A stretch of 21,190 nt of DNA from JBBRMQ01 sp038230775 (GCA_038230775.1 JBBRMQ010000051.1:1-21190), one strand, 5' to 3'. Shown: positions 6,700 through 15,053, counted from the first letter of the stretch. A program made the numbers and translations. The notes: a model not told the origin generated them from the sequence alone.

Positions 6700-7915
6700 G
6701 AACTGGGGCGAGTCTAATGCTCCGCGGCACGACTTCGCGCAACACGGCGAGGGTGCGATCGATTTCTTCGGCGGTCGTGAATCGCGAAAGGGAGAATCGG
6801 ACGGTGCTTCGCGCGTCCTCCGCGCTGAGGCCCATCGCCAGAAGGACCGGGCTTGGCTCGACACGGCCGGACGAACATGCCGAACCGGTGGAGACGGCGA
6901 TTCCGGAGAGATCGAGCCCGATGACGATGCCTTCGCTGTCGGCGTTGTGGAAGGTGACGCTGCTCGTGTTCGGAACGCGCGGAACATCCGCGCCGTTGAT
7001 GGTGACTCTGAAACTGCGAACGATCTCCTGTTCGAGCGAATCGCGAAGTGTGGGGCCGGCTTCAGCCGGCCTGACCGGCTGAAGCCGGTCCACACACTGA
7101 ACCTGGTCCACACACTGAACCTGGTCCACAAACTGAACCTGGTCCACAAACTGAAGCGGGTCCACACACAGCTCCGCGGCCACGCCGAACGCGATCGCCA
7201 GCGGCACGTTCTCCGTTCCGGCGCGACGCCGCCTCTCCTGCGCGCCGCCGAGCATGAAGCGGTCGAGCGAGAGACCCTGGCGGACGAAGAGGGCGCCGAC
7301 GCCTTTCGGCGCGTGCAGCTTGTGCGCGGACGCCGACATCGTGTCGACGCCCAACGCCTTCACGTTCACCGGAACCTTGCCGATGGCCTGCACCGCGTCG
7401 CAATGAAGATGAATACCGCGCTCGCGGCACACCGCCGCCACTTCCGCCACCGGCTGCAGCACGCCGGTCTCGTTGTTCGCGAGCATCATCGTCACGAGAC
7501 GGGTGTCGGCGCGGATCGCGGCGAGCATCGCTTCCGCTGGAACGCGACCGCTTCGCTCCGGCGCGACGATCGTGACTTCGTGTCCTCGCCGCGCGAGCTC
7601 GGCGACCGGCTCGACGACCGACGGATGCTCGATTCCGGTTGTGACAATGTGATGACGAGTGTCTCCGCTCACCGCGCCAAAAATCGCGGCGTTGTTAGAC
7701 TCGGTGCCGCCGCTCGTGAAGACGACCTCGCGCGCCGTGGCGCCGATCAGACGCGCGACGGAATCGCGGGCATCCTCGATTCGGCGGCGCGCCGTCTGAC
7801 CTTCCTTATGAATACTCGAAGCATTACCGTAGACGTCCCGCAGCGCTTCGGAGAGCGCGTCGAGAACGCGAGGGTGCACCGGCGTGGTGGCGTTGTTATC
7901 GAGATATACTCGCAT
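6692..7915 (-). CDS. Cysteine desulfurase (NifS/IscS family, class V aminotransferase fold) with repeat-encoded insertion
   Basis: This PLP enzyme moves sulfur from L-cysteine to its active-site cysteine for Fe-S cluster or tRNA thiolation pathways. The family hallmarks are present: YLDNNATTPVHP at the N-terminus, FTSGGTESNN (67-75), His97 in GIEHPSV, HCDAVQAIGK (171-180), the PLP lysine Lys199 in SASAHKLHAPKG, and catalytic Cys347 in STGSACSSG. I chose ATG 7915; a TTG directly before it would add one residue. Residues ~250-288 are not family sequence. They come from a palindromic repeat and an 18-bp tandem array, and read as hexamers such as QVQFVD and QVQCVD. They sit in a helix-rich surface stretch before ALRD/LRDSLEQ, so activity is probably kept (inference). 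The gene is divergent from the GWxTD gene with a 35-bp gap. NifS-type enzymes can also release selenium from selenocysteine, but no link to the selenoprotein here is shown. Confidence 0.94.
   Translation of the reverse strand: MRVYLDNNATTPVHPRVLDALSEALRDVYGNASSIHKEGQTARRRIEDARDSVARLIGATAREVVFTSGGTESNNAAIFGAVSGDTRHHIVTTGIEHPSVVEPVAELARRGHEVTIVAPERSGRVPAEAMLAAIRADTRLVTMMLANNETGVLQPVAEVAAVCRERGIHLHCDAVQAIGKVPVNVKALGVDTMSASAHKLHAPKGVGALFVRQGLSLDRFMLGGAQERRRRAGTENVPLAIAFGVAAELCVDPLQFVDQVQFVDQVQCVDQVQCVDRLQPVRPAEAGPTLRDSLEQEIVRSFRVTINGADVPRVPNTSSVTFHNADSEGIVIGLDLSGIAVSTGSACSSGRVEPSPVLLAMGLSAEDARSTVRFSLSRFTTAEEIDRTLAVLREVVPRSIRLAPVHG
7048..7095. repeat. Palindromic repeat, family A, copy 2 (inside the cysteine desulfurase gene)
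   Basis: Arms built on GTGTGG-GCCGGCTTCAGCCGGC and its reverse complement with GGTCCACAC meet almost without a loop. The core is the same as at 776-839, but the outer end reads GTGTGG instead of GTGTGAGG and the arms have a few mismatches. It is read in frame and gives RLQPVRPAEAG-type residues. Confidence 0.85.
7076..7165. repeat. 18-bp tandem repeat array, five units, in frame in the desulfurase gene
   Basis: GGTCCAC recurs at exactly 18-bp spacing (7087, 7105, 7123, 7141, 7159). The unit is ACTGAACCTGGTCCACAC with small changes. The first unit is the right arm of the adjacent palindrome (GCTGAAGCCGGTCCAC), so the array seems to have grown from that arm. Eighteen bases equal six codons, so copy number can change without a frameshift. 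Confidence 0.92.
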
Positions 7916-7950
7916 CAAATAACTTCGGTCGAATCCAACGGATCAAAACC

Positions 7951-10560
7951 ATGAAGAGAGTCGCTTTCGCTGCACTGCTCACTGTCGCTCTCGCTGCACC
8001 GAACATTGTCGCGCAAACGACCACTCCCGCGCCGGACACCTCGAAGCCGGCGCCCGCCCAGGACCAGGGCGTCCGCAAGCTCTCACGCCGCGAGCGCAAA
8101 GAGCGGTTGAAGAACCTCCCCGACAAGTATCGCGAGTTTCTCGAAGACGTCGAGCCGATCATCAACCCGTCCGAGCTCGATACGTTCCTCATCCTGGAGA
8201 CCGACCCGCAGCGCGAGATCTACATCACCGAGTTCTGGCGCCGCCGCGACGTCGCGCAGGGAACGACGAACGGCACGTTCCGCAGGCAGTATCAGGACCG
8301 GCTCGAAACCGCGAAGGAAAAGTTCCGCAACGTCTCCTCCGATCGCGCGCGCATCTACCTCATTCACGGTGAGCCCGTGGAGATGATCGACGTCGACTGC
8401 AAACTGATTGTGCCGGTACAGGTCTGGAAGTACCTCTTCATCGAGGGCATGGGTCACGACGTCCGGTTCCTCTTCTACAAAGGCCGCCTGGGCTTCGACT
8501 ACAAGCTGTTCGCGCCGATCAATCCCGACGCGATGGCGGAGCTCATCTCGCAGGACGCGATTGGCACCGCGGTGCGCGCGGAGGGCGCGATCGGGAGTGT
8601 GTTCGGGCCGATCACGCCGACGACGAGCATTACCAGGCTGGAGTTCGAGTGCAAGAACGGCGACGAAATCATGAAGGCCATCGCCCAGGCGCAGATGAAC
8701 AAGTTCGACATGATGAAGGTGTTCGACGCGCCGCCGGTCAACGAGGAGGACGTGCACAAGATCCTGCGCTCCGTCGTCCTTGCCACTCCCGACGCCAAGC
8801 CGCTGAGCGCCGCGCTGACCGTCACCTTCCCCGCCAAGCAGGGCGGGCGCACCGACGCGGAGATGACGCTCCTCATCCCGCGCGACCAGCTGGTGTTGAA
8901 GGACATCAACGGCACGAAGCTCTACAGCCTCGATGTGGTCGGCGAAGTGCTCAAGGACGAACAGCTCTTCGAGAACTATCGCTATCGCTACGACTACCCC
9001 GGCGACATCACGTCGGACAAAGTGGCGATCGTCATCGACCGCTTCCTTCGTCCCGCCGACTATCGGGCGCGGATCAAGATCAACGACATCAACTCGAACA
9101 CGGAAGCGATCGTGGACCGCATGATCACCGTTCCCGAGCTGCAGGACACCCCGGAACAGCGGAAGATGAAAGAGGCGGCCACCGCCACCGTCTCGCAGCT
9201 GAAAGACGACATCGAGTCCGGCGAGACACGGCTGCGCATCGTGCCGATGACCGACGATCTGATCAGCGGACTGCAGCACATCGACACCATCGCCTACGGC
9301 GAAGACATCAAAGCCGTCGAGTTCTACCTCGACGGAAAGAAAGTCATGGTCAAGCGCCAGCCGCCATACACGCTCGATCTCGACTTCGGCAACGTGCCAC
9401 AGGCGCGCCGCGTGCGTGTCGTCGCGCTGAACGAGAAGGGTGAGCCGATCACCGGCGACGAGCTGGTCGTCAACACCGGCAACGAGCCGTTCCGCGTGCG
9501 CATCGTCTCGCCGCGCGTCGCACTCAAACTGCACGGCAAGGCCCGCGTGGAGATGTCGGTGAACACGCCGGAGGGCAAGAAGCTCGACAAGCTCGAGCTC
9601 TTCCTCAACGACACGCGCATGGCCACGCTCTTCGGACCGCCGTACGTGCAGACCATCGACATTCCGCAGAAGGAAGGCGTCGGTTACATCCGCGCCGTCG
9701 CGACGCTGAAGGATGATCAGACGCCGCCGGTCGAAGATGTCGTCATGATCAACACGCCGCAGTTCATGCAGGAAGTGAACGTCCACCTCGTCGAGCTGCC
9801 GACCACGGTCCTCAGCCACGGCCGCCCGATCAACAATCTTCCGGAAACCGCATTCAAGGTCCTCGACGAAGGCAAGCCGGTGAAGGTGACGAAATTCGAG
9901 CACGTCACCAACCTCCCGCTCTCCCTCGGGCTGGCCATCGACACCTCGGCGTCGATGCAGCCGCGCATGGATGAAGCGCGCAAGGCGGGCTCGCAGTTCT
10001 TCGGCAGCATCATGCGGCAGGGCGATCGCGCGTTTCTCGTCAGCTTCGACTCCCAGCCGCAGATGATTCAGCGCTGGTCGCCGAAACTCGCCGACATCAA
10101 CGCCGGGCTGGCCAAACTGCGCGCGGAGGAAGCGACCGCGTTCTACGACGCCGTCGTCTTTGCCCTCTACAACTTCCTCGGCGTCAAGGGACAGAAGGCG
10201 CTGGTCGTCATCACCGATGGCAAGGACACCGCGTCGAAGTTCTCGTTCGAGCAGGCGGTGGAGTACGCGCGCCGCACCGCGGTCCCGATCTACACCATCG
10301 GCATCGGCATCCGACAGACCGAGGTCGACGTCCGCTACAAGCTCGCCAAGTTCAGCAGCGAGACCGGAGGCAACACGTATTACATCGACAGCGCGATCGA
10401 GTTAGGCCGCGTCTACGGCGAGATCCAGACCGAGCTCCGCTCCCAATACATCCTCGGCTTCTACCCGCCCGTGGAGGTGAAGCCGGGCTCGAAGTGGCAC
10501 GAGGTGTCGGTGCAGACCAGCGAGGGACGCGCGAAGACCATTCGCGGCTATTACCCGTGA
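7951..10560 (+). CDS. Exported GWxTD domain protein with C-terminal VWFA-related domain
   Basis: The 869-residue protein starts with a clear signal peptide (MKRVAFAALLTVALAAPNIVAQ). A short basic linker (KLSRRERKERLK) follows. Residues ~45-200 form the GWxTD-type domain: LPDKYREFLEDVEPIINPSE, then ETDPQREIYITEFWRRRDV, and RIYLIHGEPVE. The middle (~270-640) holds beta-rich Ig-like segments. Residues ~655-869 form a von Willebrand A domain of the kind abundant in Acidobacteriota. Its MIDAS residues are visible: DTSAS (Asp664), Thr729 in EATAFYD and Asp756 in ITDGKD, so metal-dependent ligand binding is plausible. It ends SQYILGFYPP...IRGYYP, typical of this family. The molecular function is not established. 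It should act outside the cytoplasm as an adhesion or scaffold protein (inference). It converges on the serine dehydratase genes, with a palindromic repeat between. Confidence 0.93.
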   Translation: MKRVAFAALLTVALAAPNIVAQTTTPAPDTSKPAPAQDQGVRKLSRRERKERLKNLPDKYREFLEDVEPIINPSELDTFLILETDPQREIYITEFWRRRDVAQGTTNGTFRRQYQDRLETAKEKFRNVSSDRARIYLIHGEPVEMIDVDCKLIVPVQVWKYLFIEGMGHDVRFLFYKGRLGFDYKLFAPINPDAMAELISQDAIGTAVRAEGAIGSVFGPITPTTSITRLEFECKNGDEIMKAIAQAQMNKFDMMKVFDAPPVNEEDVHKILRSVVLATPDAKPLSAALTVTFPAKQGGRTDAEMTLLIPRDQLVLKDINGTKLYSLDVVGEVLKDEQLFENYRYRYDYPGDITSDKVAIVIDRFLRPADYRARIKINDINSNTEAIVDRMITVPELQDTPEQRKMKEAATATVSQLKDDIESGETRLRIVPMTDDLISGLQHIDTIAYGEDIKAVEFYLDGKKVMVKRQPPYTLDLDFGNVPQARRVRVVALNEKGEPITGDELVVNTGNEPFRVRIVSPRVALKLHGKARVEMSVNTPEGKKLDKLELFLNDTRMATLFGPPYVQTIDIPQKEGVGYIRAVATLKDDQTPPVEDVVMINTPQFMQEVNVHLVELPTTVLSHGRPINNLPETAFKVLDEGKPVKVTKFEHVTNLPLSLGLAIDTSASMQPRMDEARKAGSQFFGSIMRQGDRAFLVSFDSQPQMIQRWSPKLADINAGLAKLRAEEATAFYDAVVFALYNFLGVKGQKALVVITDGKDTASKFSFEQAVEYARRTAVPIYTIGIGIRQTEVDVRYKLAKFSSETGGNTYYIDSAIELGRVYGEIQTELRSQYILGFYPPVEVKPGSKWHEVSVQTSEGRAKTIRGYYP

Positions 10561-10579
10561 AGGGAAGCAGCCTCTGTGG

Positions 10580-10674
10580 GAGATGTTTCTGTGTGAGGAC
10601 CGGCTTCAGCCGGTCACGTCCACGTTCCGTCGAAACGTGACCGGCTGAAGCCGGTCCTCACACAGAAACATCTC
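10580..10674. repeat. Palindromic repeat, family A, copy 3 (40-bp perfect inverted repeat, 15-nt loop)
   Basis: Arms 10580-10619 and 10635-10674 are perfect reverse complements, running from GAGATGTTTCTGTGTGAGG inward to CCGGTCACGT. This is the longest perfect copy in the window. It lies between the convergent GWxTD and sdaAA genes, and its right end overlaps two bases of the sdaAA stop codon. A bidirectional terminator role is plausible but not shown. Confidence 0.92.
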
Positions 10675-11608
10675 ACTCGATGCCGCTCTTCCTCTCCGAC
10701 GCCGCCCGCTCTCGCTCCGCCGCTTTCTCCGCGCGGCGCGCGTTCGCCTCATCCTTGAGGCGCTGCGCGATGTTGGCGCCGGTGGGTGTCGTGGCCAGAC
10801 CGCCCTCCGCGGTCTCGCGTAGTCCGCGCGGCAGCGCGCGGCCGATGCGCACCATCGCCTCGACGATCTCGTCCATCGGGATGACGGAGTCGACGCCGGC
10901 GAGTGCAAGCTGGGCCGCGGTCAGGCTGTGTACCGAGAAGAGCGCGTTGCGCTTGACGCACGGCACTTCCACCAGGCCGCCGACGGGATCGCAGACCAGA
11001 CCGAGCGTGTTCTTGAGCGCGAGGCCGGCAGCGTGAATGCAGTTGTGCGTCGTGCCGCCCATCATGTACGCGACTGCGGCGGCGGCCATCGATGATGCGA
11101 CACCGACTTCGTTCTGACATCCGCCGGCCGCGCCGGAGATGTTTGCCGAAAGCGCGATGATCGATCCCACGCCGCCCGCCACGACGAGCGCGCGCACGGT
11201 CTTCTCCGGATCGATCTTCTTCTCCTCCTCGAGCGCGAGGAGAGTTCCCGGAACGATTCCGCCGGCGCCGGCCGTCGGCGCCGCGACGATTACGCCCATG
11301 CGCGAGTTCTCCCCCATCACCGCCAGCGCGTAGAGCTCGGCCTTGATGGTGAGCGGATCGAGAAACGTCTTGCCGCTTTGAAATGCAGCGTCGAGCAGGC
11401 GCGCTTCGTGGCCGACGAGCTTGCCCATCGATGTCCCGCCGCCGCGCCCGCGGTCGATGCAGTCGACCATCACCTCGCGGCGCTTGCGCAGCGCCTCGAG
11501 GATATCGGCGGCCGGAACGGCGTGCTCCTGCTCGTCGGCCTCCAGGAAGACTTCGGCGAGGTCGCGATCTTTGGCCAGCTCTTCGAGATGTTTGAAGGAT
11601 TCGATCAT
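10673..11608 (-). CDS. sdaAA: L-serine ammonia-lyase (serine dehydratase), iron-sulfur type, alpha subunit
   Basis: With its beta partner this cytoplasmic enzyme converts L-serine to pyruvate and ammonia using a [4Fe-4S] cluster. The candidate cluster ligands are Cys164 (GAAGGCQNEVG), Cys206 (GLVCDPVGG) and Cys217 (EVPCVKRN). Their spacing of 42 and 11 residues matches the cluster cysteines of characterised enzymes. Other family segments are GGGTSMGKLVGHEA (57-69), AAPTAGAGGIVPG (109-121) and MMGGTTHNCIHAAGLALKN. The 311-residue length is normal for a separate alpha subunit. The C-terminal ~30 residues are charged (RRAEKAAERERAASERKSG), probably a disordered tail or helix. It lies 15 nt after sdaAB in the same operon. 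Confidence 0.96.
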   Translation of the reverse strand: MIESFKHLEELAKDRDLAEVFLEADEQEHAVPAADILEALRKRREVMVDCIDRGRGGGTSMGKLVGHEARLLDAAFQSGKTFLDPLTIKAELYALAVMGENSRMGVIVAAPTAGAGGIVPGTLLALEEEKKIDPEKTVRALVVAGGVGSIIALSANISGAAGGCQNEVGVASSMAAAAVAYMMGGTTHNCIHAAGLALKNTLGLVCDPVGGLVEVPCVKRNALFSVHSLTAAQLALAGVDSVIPMDEIVEAMVRIGRALPRGLRETAEGGLATTPTGANIAQRLKDEANARRAEKAAERERAASERKSGIE

Positions 11609-11623
11609 GGTTCGATCATGGGC

Positions 11624-12307
11624 TCAAGGGATGCGGTCGAGGTAACGCGCCTCGTCCACGTCCTCCACAGAACAAATCTTTTTCAGCGCTTCATCCGAGA
11701 TCGGCGAATCGACGTCGATCTGCATGAAGGCGTCCTTGCCGCGCTGTTTGCGCGAGCAGGAGAGCGACGCGATATTGATCCCCTGCTCCGCGATCATCTT
11801 CGTCACCTCGGAAATCATGCCCGGACGATCGCGATAGAACAAAAGAAGGGTCGGAGAATCGCCCTTGAAGCGGGTCTGGAAGCCGTTGATCTTGAAGACC
11901 TCGATGACGCCGCCGCCGATGGACGAGCCGACCACTTCGGCTTCGCGATTCCTGCCGTGAATGTCGATGCGGACGGTATTCGGGTGGACGTCGCCAAGGT
12001 CTTCGTCGTGGAACTCGATGTCGACGCCCATCTGCTCGGCGATGCGGATGGCTTCCGGGATGCGCGGGTCGTCGACGTTGAGACCGATCGATCCGCCGAC
12101 GAGCGCGAAATCCGATCCGTGGCCGCGATACGTGGCGGCAAGCGGCGGATGCAGGAAGAACTCCACTTTGACCGGATCCTCATTCAGGATCTCGCGCGCG
12201 ACGCGGCCAAGCCGGGCGGTGCCGGCCGTATGCGAGCTCGATGGTCCGACCATCACCGGACCCATGACATCGAGGATGGAGACCTTGCGATCGTGTCGTA
12301 CCGCCAT
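11624..12307 (-). CDS. sdaAB: L-serine ammonia-lyase, iron-sulfur type, beta subunit with ACT domain
   Basis: This is the partner of the alpha subunit. The N-terminal domain carries the family motif GPSSSHTAGTARLGR (21-35), and FFLHPPLAATYRGHGSDFALVGG follows. The C-terminal ~75 residues form an ACT domain (TLLLFYRDRPGMISEVTKMIAEQGINIASLSCSR), the usual place for amino-acid (serine) binding and allosteric control. The 227-residue length is normal. The start ATG at 12307 is 29 bp from the divergent receiver gene, so both promoters must lie largely inside the neighbouring gene's 5' end. A five-codon reading (ATG to TGA, 11605-11619) bridges the junction to sdaAA. Confidence 0.95.
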   Translation of the reverse strand: MAVRHDRKVSILDVMGPVMVGPSSSHTAGTARLGRVAREILNEDPVKVEFFLHPPLAATYRGHGSDFALVGGSIGLNVDDPRIPEAIRIAEQMGVDIEFHDEDLGDVHPNTVRIDIHGRNREAEVVGSSIGGGVIEVFKINGFQTRFKGDSPTLLLFYRDRPGMISEVTKMIAEQGINIASLSCSRKQRGKDAFMQIDVDSPISDEALKKICSVEDVDEARYLDRIP

Positions 12308-12336
12308 GGTTATTTCAGTCTATCCTTAGGGCAGCA

Positions 12337-12717
12337 GTGGTCCAGAAACCAACCATTCTCGTTGTCGATGACGACCTGCCCATCCTCATCCTGATGCGAA
12401 GCCTTCTTCGCGAGTTCGGCTTCAACGCCGTGACCGCCGCAACGGGACAGGAAGCGATCGGTTACGCGCGCAACCAGACGCCGGCGCTGGTGCTGATCGA
12501 CAAGCATATGCCCGGCATGACGGGAGATGAAGTGATCCGCACGCTGCGCGCCGAATTCGGCGAGCTGCCGATTCTGATTCTGAGCGGCGACCCGGTCTCC
12601 AAGGCAGAGCTCCAGGCCCTGGGCGCCGACGGCGCTGTGCAGAAGCCGTTCGACGTGCCGGCGCTGATCGCAAAGATCCGTCATCACGTGATGGACGGCG
12701 GAACGGCTTCGCAGTAA
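12337..12717 (+). CDS. Single-domain response regulator (CheY-like receiver)
   Basis: The 126-residue protein consists only of a receiver domain. The acidic pocket is Asp11-Asp13 (VVDDDLP), the phospho-acceptor is Asp55 (LVLIDKHMPGMTG), and the conserved lysine is Lys103 (VQKPFDVPAL). The start is GTG at 12337, with AGGG about six bases before it. No output domain is present, so it would act by protein contact or as a phosphate relay. No histidine kinase is adjacent. The aldolase-family gene begins 10 nt after its stop, suggesting co-transcription, though a functional link is not evident. Confidence 0.93.
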   Translation: MVQKPTILVVDDDLPILILMRSLLREFGFNAVTAATGQEAIGYARNQTPALVLIDKHMPGMTGDEVIRTLRAEFGELPILILSGDPVSKAELQALGADGAVQKPFDVPALIAKIRHHVMDGGTASQ

Positions 12718-12727
12718 ATTCCGCGGC

Positions 12728-14044
12728 ATGAATGCCGACAAAGTCGTCCGCGAAGCCGTCTTCGGAGACGGGAACGCGAAAGCAGCGGCCCGCAGAGAGA
12801 TTCATCTCACCGCACGAACAAGCGGCGCGTTTCCGGCGTCGGTCTATCCGCTTTACAAGGCGATCGGCCGCGGCGAAACGCGAACGTTCACTGTGCCTGC
12901 CTTCAACATCCGCGCGTTGACGTACGACTCGGCGCGCGCATTGTTCCGTGCGGCGCACAAACACCGCGTCGGCACGTTCATCTTCGAGATCGCGCGGTCG
13001 GAGATCGGCTACACCGACCAGCGTCCGGCGGAGTATGCAGCGTGCGTGCTGGCCGCGGCGATCCGCGAGAACCATCAGGGGCCGGTGTTCATCCAGGGCG
13101 ATCACTTCCAGGCGAGCGCGAAGAAGTGGGCGACGCCGGAAGGCCGCATCGCGGAGACGAAAGCGCTGGAGTCGCTGGTCGACGAGGCCCTCGCAGCCGA
13201 GTTCTACAACATCGACATCGACACCTCGACGCTCGTGGACCTCGACTTCCCGACGCGCGACGAGCAGCAGCGCACGAATTACGAGTTGACCGCGCATCTC
13301 ACGAAGTACATCCGCGATCGGCAGCCGAAGGGAATGATGGTCTCCGTCGGGGGCGAGATTGGCGAGGTCGGCAAGTACAACACGCAGCCCGACGAAGTGC
13401 GAGCGTACATGAACGGCCTCCGCAAGCTGCTGGGAGGCGACACGGGCATCAGCAAGATCTCGGTGCAGACCGGCACCTCGCACGGCGGTGTTCCGCTCGC
13501 CGACGGATCGATCGCGCAGGCGAAGATCGACTTCAACGTGCTGCGCGAGGTGACGGAGATCGGCCGCAAGGAATTCGGCATCGCGGGCTCGGTGCAGCAC
13601 GGAGCGTCGACGCTGCCGGAGTCGGTCTTCAATCACTTTCCGGAGAACAACGCGATCGAGATCCATCTGGCGACGGGGTTTCAAAACATGGTGCTCGACG
13701 CGCCGACGTTCCCCGCCGACATGAAGAAGGAGATCCGCGACTTCGCGTTCCAGAATGCCGCCGACGAACGCAAACCTGGTGAGACTGACGAGCAGTTCGT
13801 CTACAAGACCCGCAAGAAAGCGCTCGGCCCGTTCAAGAAGCGCATGTGGGACATGCCGGATTCGGCGAAGCAGCCGATCATCGCGGAGCTGGAAGCGAAG
13901 TTCGAGTTTCTGATGGAGAAACTGGGCGTGTTCGACACGGTCGACGTCGTGAACAAGTACGTGAAGCCCGTGGACGCCGCCTATGCCGCGGCATCAGAAG
14001 CGCTGACGGCGGCGGCCGTCGTCGATCCGAACGAAGGGGAGTAA
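12728..14044 (+). CDS. Class II fructose-bisphosphate aldolase family protein (long form)
   Basis: Class II aldolases are zinc enzymes that split or form ketose bisphosphates. TIM-barrel motifs are in the usual order: FTVPAFNIRAL (~57-67), GDHFQ with Asp125 and His126, GGEIGEVG (Glu210, Glu213), GTSHGG (His252) and QHGAST (His291). The histidines match candidate zinc ligands. At 438 residues it is longer than the ~300-360 of typical enzymes, with an N-terminal extension of ~50 residues and a long C-terminal helical region. It may belong to a divergent aldolase branch whose substrate is not fructose-1,6-bisphosphate. The stop TAA (14042-14044) lies within the left end of a palindromic repeat. 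It converges on the GGDEF gene. Confidence 0.88.
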   Translation: MNADKVVREAVFGDGNAKAAARREIHLTARTSGAFPASVYPLYKAIGRGETRTFTVPAFNIRALTYDSARALFRAAHKHRVGTFIFEIARSEIGYTDQRPAEYAACVLAAAIRENHQGPVFIQGDHFQASAKKWATPEGRIAETKALESLVDEALAAEFYNIDIDTSTLVDLDFPTRDEQQRTNYELTAHLTKYIRDRQPKGMMVSVGGEIGEVGKYNTQPDEVRAYMNGLRKLLGGDTGISKISVQTGTSHGGVPLADGSIAQAKIDFNVLREVTEIGRKEFGIAGSVQHGASTLPESVFNHFPENNAIEIHLATGFQNMVLDAPTFPADMKKEIRDFAFQNAADERKPGETDEQFVYKTRKKALGPFKKRMWDMPDSAKQPIIAELEAKFEFLMEKLGVFDTVDVVNKYVKPVDAAYAAASEALTAAAVVDPNEGE

Positions 14045-14114
14045 CGCCGCCGGCTCGGCGGCTGGACCGCCGCCGGCTCGGCGGCCGCGAAGAGCCAGCG
14101 AGCCGCTCACGCTA
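14041..14114. repeat. GC-rich palindromic repeat, family B, copy 2 (74 bp)
   Basis: It starts GTAACGCCGCCGGCTCGG and ends CTCACGCTAC. It matches the left two thirds of the 5451-5551 repeat plus that copy's terminal GCTAC. A stretch of about 27 bp near the right side is missing. It fills the whole gap between two convergent genes and contributes both stop codons: TAA at 14042-14044 on plus and TAG at 14112-14114 on minus. Confidence 0.85.
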
Positions 14115-15053
14115 CACGAAGACGACTTTGCGCGCTCGCGCGACGCCTCTTCGCTCACACTCAGCGCGGTTGCGGCCGTTTTCTTTCGCGCGGTAGAGCG
14201 CTTCGTCCGCGGCGCGGAGGAGCGCATCCGCCTCGGTGAAGCGCGAGTGCGGCATCGCGGCCAGTCCGATGCTGATCGTGACGCGATCCGGCATCCCGGG
14301 CCCGAAGTTCTCGGCCGCGACGGACGAGCGGATCTTCTCCGCAACCTGCAGCGCTTCGAACAGAGGCGTCTCGGGAAGTACGATGACAAACTCTTCGCCC
14401 CCGTACCTCGCCACAAGATCGCTCTGCCGTGTGCATCGCTGAAAAACCGACGCTACTCGCTGTAGAACCTGGTCGCCCGACTGGTGGCCGAACTCGTCGT
14501 TAGTGCGCTTGAAATGATCGATGTCGATCATCGCCACGGACAACGGCCGGTTATACCGCTGGGCGTGCCCGAAACGAGTGACGAACTCGTCATCGAACGA
14601 GCGCCGGTTCCGCAGGCTGGTCAGAGGATCCGTTCTCGACAGCTCTTCGAGTTGCTTGTTGCTGGCAATGAGCGCCTTCTGCAATTCGACGATGCGCCAT
14701 CCGGCGCGGACACGTGCGACGAGCTCTTCCAACTGAAAGGGCTTCGTGACGTAGTCATCAGCGCCGCAGCCGAAGCCCGCGAGCTTGGCTTCCTTCGTCG
14801 ATTCGCCCGTCAGCATCATGATGTAGCCGTGAGGATTCTCTTCACGAACCTCGTTGCAGAGCTCGACTCCATCGCCGTCAGGAAGCCGTCGATCGAGCAG
14901 GAGAATGTCCCAGTTCCCGCCCTTCATCAGCGCCCGCGCCTCAGCCATGGACGTCGCAATGCGGACGGGAAAGTTCTCACGGCTGAGGCCGAGCCCGACC
15001 AGCTTGGCGACATTCGCATCGTCCTCAACCAGAATGACTTGCGGTTCGCTCAT
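14112..15053 (-). CDS. Response regulator with GGDEF domain (diguanylate cyclase)
   Basis: Residues 1-120 are a receiver domain with acidic Asp11-Asp12, phospho-acceptor Asp54 (LLLDRRLPDGDG) and Lys104 (TKPFQLEE). A short coiled segment (~120-140) leads to a GGDEF domain (~140-300) with TDPLTSLRNRR, IDIDHFKRTNDEFGH and the catalytic signature GGEEF at 218-222. An RxxD inhibitory site (Arg209-Asp212) lies five residues before GGEEF, so product inhibition by c-di-GMP is likely. All catalytic residues are present, so it should make c-di-GMP from two GTP in response to phosphorylation. Domain order matches WspR/PleD-like regulators. No kinase gene is adjacent. It is divergent from addB with a 76-bp gap, and its stop codon lies in a palindromic repeat. 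Confidence 0.95.
   Translation of the reverse strand: MSEPQVILVEDDANVAKLVGLGLSRENFPVRIATSMAEARALMKGGNWDILLLDRRLPDGDGVELCNEVREENPHGYIMMLTGESTKEAKLAGFGCGADDYVTKPFQLEELVARVRAGWRIVELQKALIASNKQLEELSRTDPLTSLRNRRSFDDEFVTRFGHAQRYNRPLSVAMIDIDHFKRTNDEFGHQSGDQVLQRVASVFQRCTRQSDLVARYGGEEFVIVLPETPLFEALQVAEKIRSSVAAENFGPGMPDRVTISIGLAAMPHSRFTEADALLRAADEALYRAKENGRNRAECERRGVARARKVVFV

Noticed and set aside
7076..7165. CRISPR-like array
   Set aside because: The 18-bp units are contiguous with no spacers, lie in a coding frame, and derive from a palindrome arm. No cas genes are present.
6700..7167. N-terminal extension of the DUF4388 protein with WTRFSL-type repeats
   Set aside because: It is an off-frame reading of the desulfurase tandem array. 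The domain begins right after the ATG at 6699.
6692..7915. Cysteine desulfurase as a dedicated selenium donor for the selenoprotein
   Set aside because: The sequence is a normal NifS/IscS-type enzyme about 4 kb away with other genes between. Nothing in it indicates selenium specificity.
8083..9903. 606-codon open frame on the minus strand inside the GWxTD gene
   Set aside because: The plus-strand gene has a signal peptide and clear domains. The minus frame is rich in Val/Asp/His/Arg typical of antisense shadows and has no motif.
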